Position numbers and translations under genes: made by a program. From Planctomycetota bacterium (GTDB lineage: Bacteria > Planctomycetota > Planctomycetia > Pirellulales > Pirellulaceae): DNA of 37,301 nt. Below the pieces are notes generated by a model. The model searched no databases and was not told the origin of the DNA. It was given only the letters and a program-made list of their open reading frames with translations. This document shows, one piece after another, positions 32,801-35,800 of the stretch (positions are counted from its first letter, which is position 1; every line of letters starts with the position of its first letter). The stretch is from positions 27,958 to 65,258 of the forward strand of contig JAFLCP010000023.1 in NCBI GenBank assembly GCA_017303505.1, written 5' to 3'.

Positions 32801-35800
32801 CAACAAAATGGAAAAGTTATTGTATCTGGTCGAACAGGTCTTCCTTATCACGATGTGGCGTTGGCGCGTTTTCATGCCGATGGAACGCTTGATAACACCT
32901 TCAATCGCTCGGGGACCTCTACACTTGGTGGTACAGTGGGTTATTCCGAAGGGGGTACTGCAGTTGTTCTCGATAACAATGCGATTGTTGTCGACGACGA
33001 TCTATCTCTTTCAAACAACTATGCCAATTCTACGTTGACCATTCAGCGAAATACGGGCGCGAACGCAGAAGATACCTTTAGCAGTACGGGCACACTTTCT
33101 CTGGCAGCTGGAAATGTCGTTATTTCGGGCACGGTTGTCGGTACGTATACCAATGCGGCTGGCCAATTGGCAATCACATTTAACTCATCTGCTACTAACC
33201 AATTAGTCAACAGAACACTTCAACAAATCACTTACAGCAACACCAATGAAGCACCTCCATCAAGCGTTGTCTTGGAATGGACATTCAACGATGGAAACAC
33301 CGGAGCACAAGGTACCGGCGGCGCTCTCAGTGCTACCGCTTCGATTACTGTCACAATCACTGCAGTCAATGATGCGCCCGTTTTGGATAATACAGGATTA
33401 ATGACACTTACTTCCATCACGGAAGATCAAACCAACCACGCAGGCCAAACCGTCGCCAGTATCATCTCGTCTGCGGGTGGGGACCGTATAACTGACGTCG
33501 ATAGCAGTGCCTTCGAAGGTATCACCATTACTGCGCTGCAATCTGGAAATGGGACATGGCAATATTCTCTCGATAACGGCACAAATTGGTCCAATATTGG
33601 TAGCGTTACTAATGCAGCTGCGTTACTGCTTCGAAGCACTGACCACGTTCGATTCGTGCCCAACGGGCAAAACGGTACTGCGGCTGACATCACCTTCCGA
33701 GCCTGGGACCAAACCTCGGGTACAACTGGGAACCTAGTTGATACCAGCACGAATGGCGGAACTACTTCCTTTAGTAGCGCCACTGAAATCGCTTCGATAA
33801 GCGTAACGAGCGTGGCAGACTCCCCGCAAACGAGCAGTGATTCAGCCAACGCCATTGAAGCTTGCGGTCTGAATAACGGTACCGCTGGCTCAGACGCAAC
33901 AGGAAACGTTCTAAGCAACGATAGCGACGTAGACAGCGGCGATTCAATATCCGTTGTGGGTGTCGCCTTTGGTACATTTAGCAGTGTGTCTGGCAGTATT
34001 AATACAGCCATACAAGGCACCTATGGCATATTGACTCTGCAGGCCAACGGTTCGTTCGTGTATGTTGTCGATAATAGCAACGCAGCGGTTCAGGCTTTGC
34101 GAACGCTCTCCAACACACTGACGGAGACATTTACCTATACCATCGAAGACTCAACCTCGTTAAGCAGCACTACACAGTTGCAAATCGTCATTCAGGGCAC
34201 CAATGATACACCGACGGATATCATCGGCGGTCCGTTTACGATTGCAGAGAACAGCGTTAACACCACAGTCGTAGGTACTCTTTCTGCTTCCGATTTAGAC
34301 GCGGGGGACACGCTGACGTTTAGCTTGAGCAATAACGCCGGAGGTCGGTTTGCCATCGATGGCAACACGGGCGACATCACGGTTCAGGATAGTTCTTTGC
34401 TGAATTTTGAATCCAGTTCGTCGCACGTTGTTGTGGTACGAATTACGGATACAGCGGGACTTTATCGCGAAGAAAGCGTTACTATTTCTCTAACAGATGT
34501 TGATGAATTCGACGTCGGCACCGTGAGCGACACGAACACTTCGAGTAACAGTGTCGATGAAAACTCGTCTATTGGTACGCTAGTGCAAGTCACATCGTTT
34601 GCAGTGGACGGAGACGGAACAAATAACACGATCACGTATTCTCTTACCAACAACGACGGTGGACGCTTTGCGATTGACAGTGTTACCGGTGTGGTCACGG
34701 TGGCGGGAGCGATTGACCGAGAAGCGGACGGGGCGTCACGCACCATCACTGTCCGAGCTATCTCCAGCGACGGTTCCTTTACCGACCAGAACTTTACGAT
34801 TGCGATCAACGATCTCGATGAATTCAACGTCGGGGCTGTCACCGATACCAACGCGACCACTAATAACGTTGACGAAAATGCCTCCGTTGGTACCGTGGTT
34901 CAAATTACTGCTTTAGCCGCCGATAATGATGCAACCAACAACACCATCACCTACTCACTCCAAAACAACGATGGTGGGCGTTTCCAAATCGACAGTGTCA
35001 CTGGCATCGTTACCGTGGCCGGTGCCATCGACCGCGAAGCGGACGGTGCTTCACGTACTATTACTGTTCGAACGACCTCCAGCGACGGCTCATTCACCGA
35101 TCAGAGTTTTAGCATCGCTATCAACGATCTCGATGAATTCAACGTCGGGGCTGTTGCCGACACCAACGCGACCACCAATAACGTCGACGAAAATGCCTTG
35201 GTTGGAACTGTTGTTCAAATCACCGCTTCAGCCGCAGATGCCGATGCCACCAACAACACCATCACCTACTCACTCCAAAACGATGATGGCGGTCGCTTCC
35301 AAATCGACAGTGTCACCGGCGTAGTTACAGTAGCCGGTGCCATTGACCGCGAAGCGGACGGTGCCTCACGTACCATCACTGTTCGAGCCACCTCCAGCGA
35401 CGGTTCCTTCACTGACCAGAATTTTACTATTGCCATCAACGATCTCGATGAATTCAACGTCGGGGCTGTCACCGATACCAACGCGACCACTAATAACGTC
35501 GACGAAAATGCTTCGGTCGGAACTGTGGTTCAAATCACCGCTTTAGCCGCAGATGCCGATGCCACCAACAACACCATCACCTATTCATTGCAAAACAATG
35601 ATAGCGGTCGCTTCCAAATCGACAGCGTCACCGGCATCGTCACGGTCGCTGGTGCCATCGACCGCGAAGCAGACGGTGCTTCACGTACTATCACTGTTCG
35701 AGCCACCTCCAGCGACGGTTCCTTCACTGACCAGAATTTTACGATTGCCATCAACGATCTTGACGAATTTAATGTTGGGGCGGTCACCGATACCAACGCC

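Noticed and set aside
9303-34020. Many + and - strand open frames of 60-197 residues inside the giant gene, for example 14226-14756 (+), 15712-16227 (+), 21185-21724 (-) and 33427-34020 (-)
   Set aside because: All lie in other frames over a continuous domain-rich frame. They are Ser/Thr/Pro-rich shadows without motifs or initiation signals.
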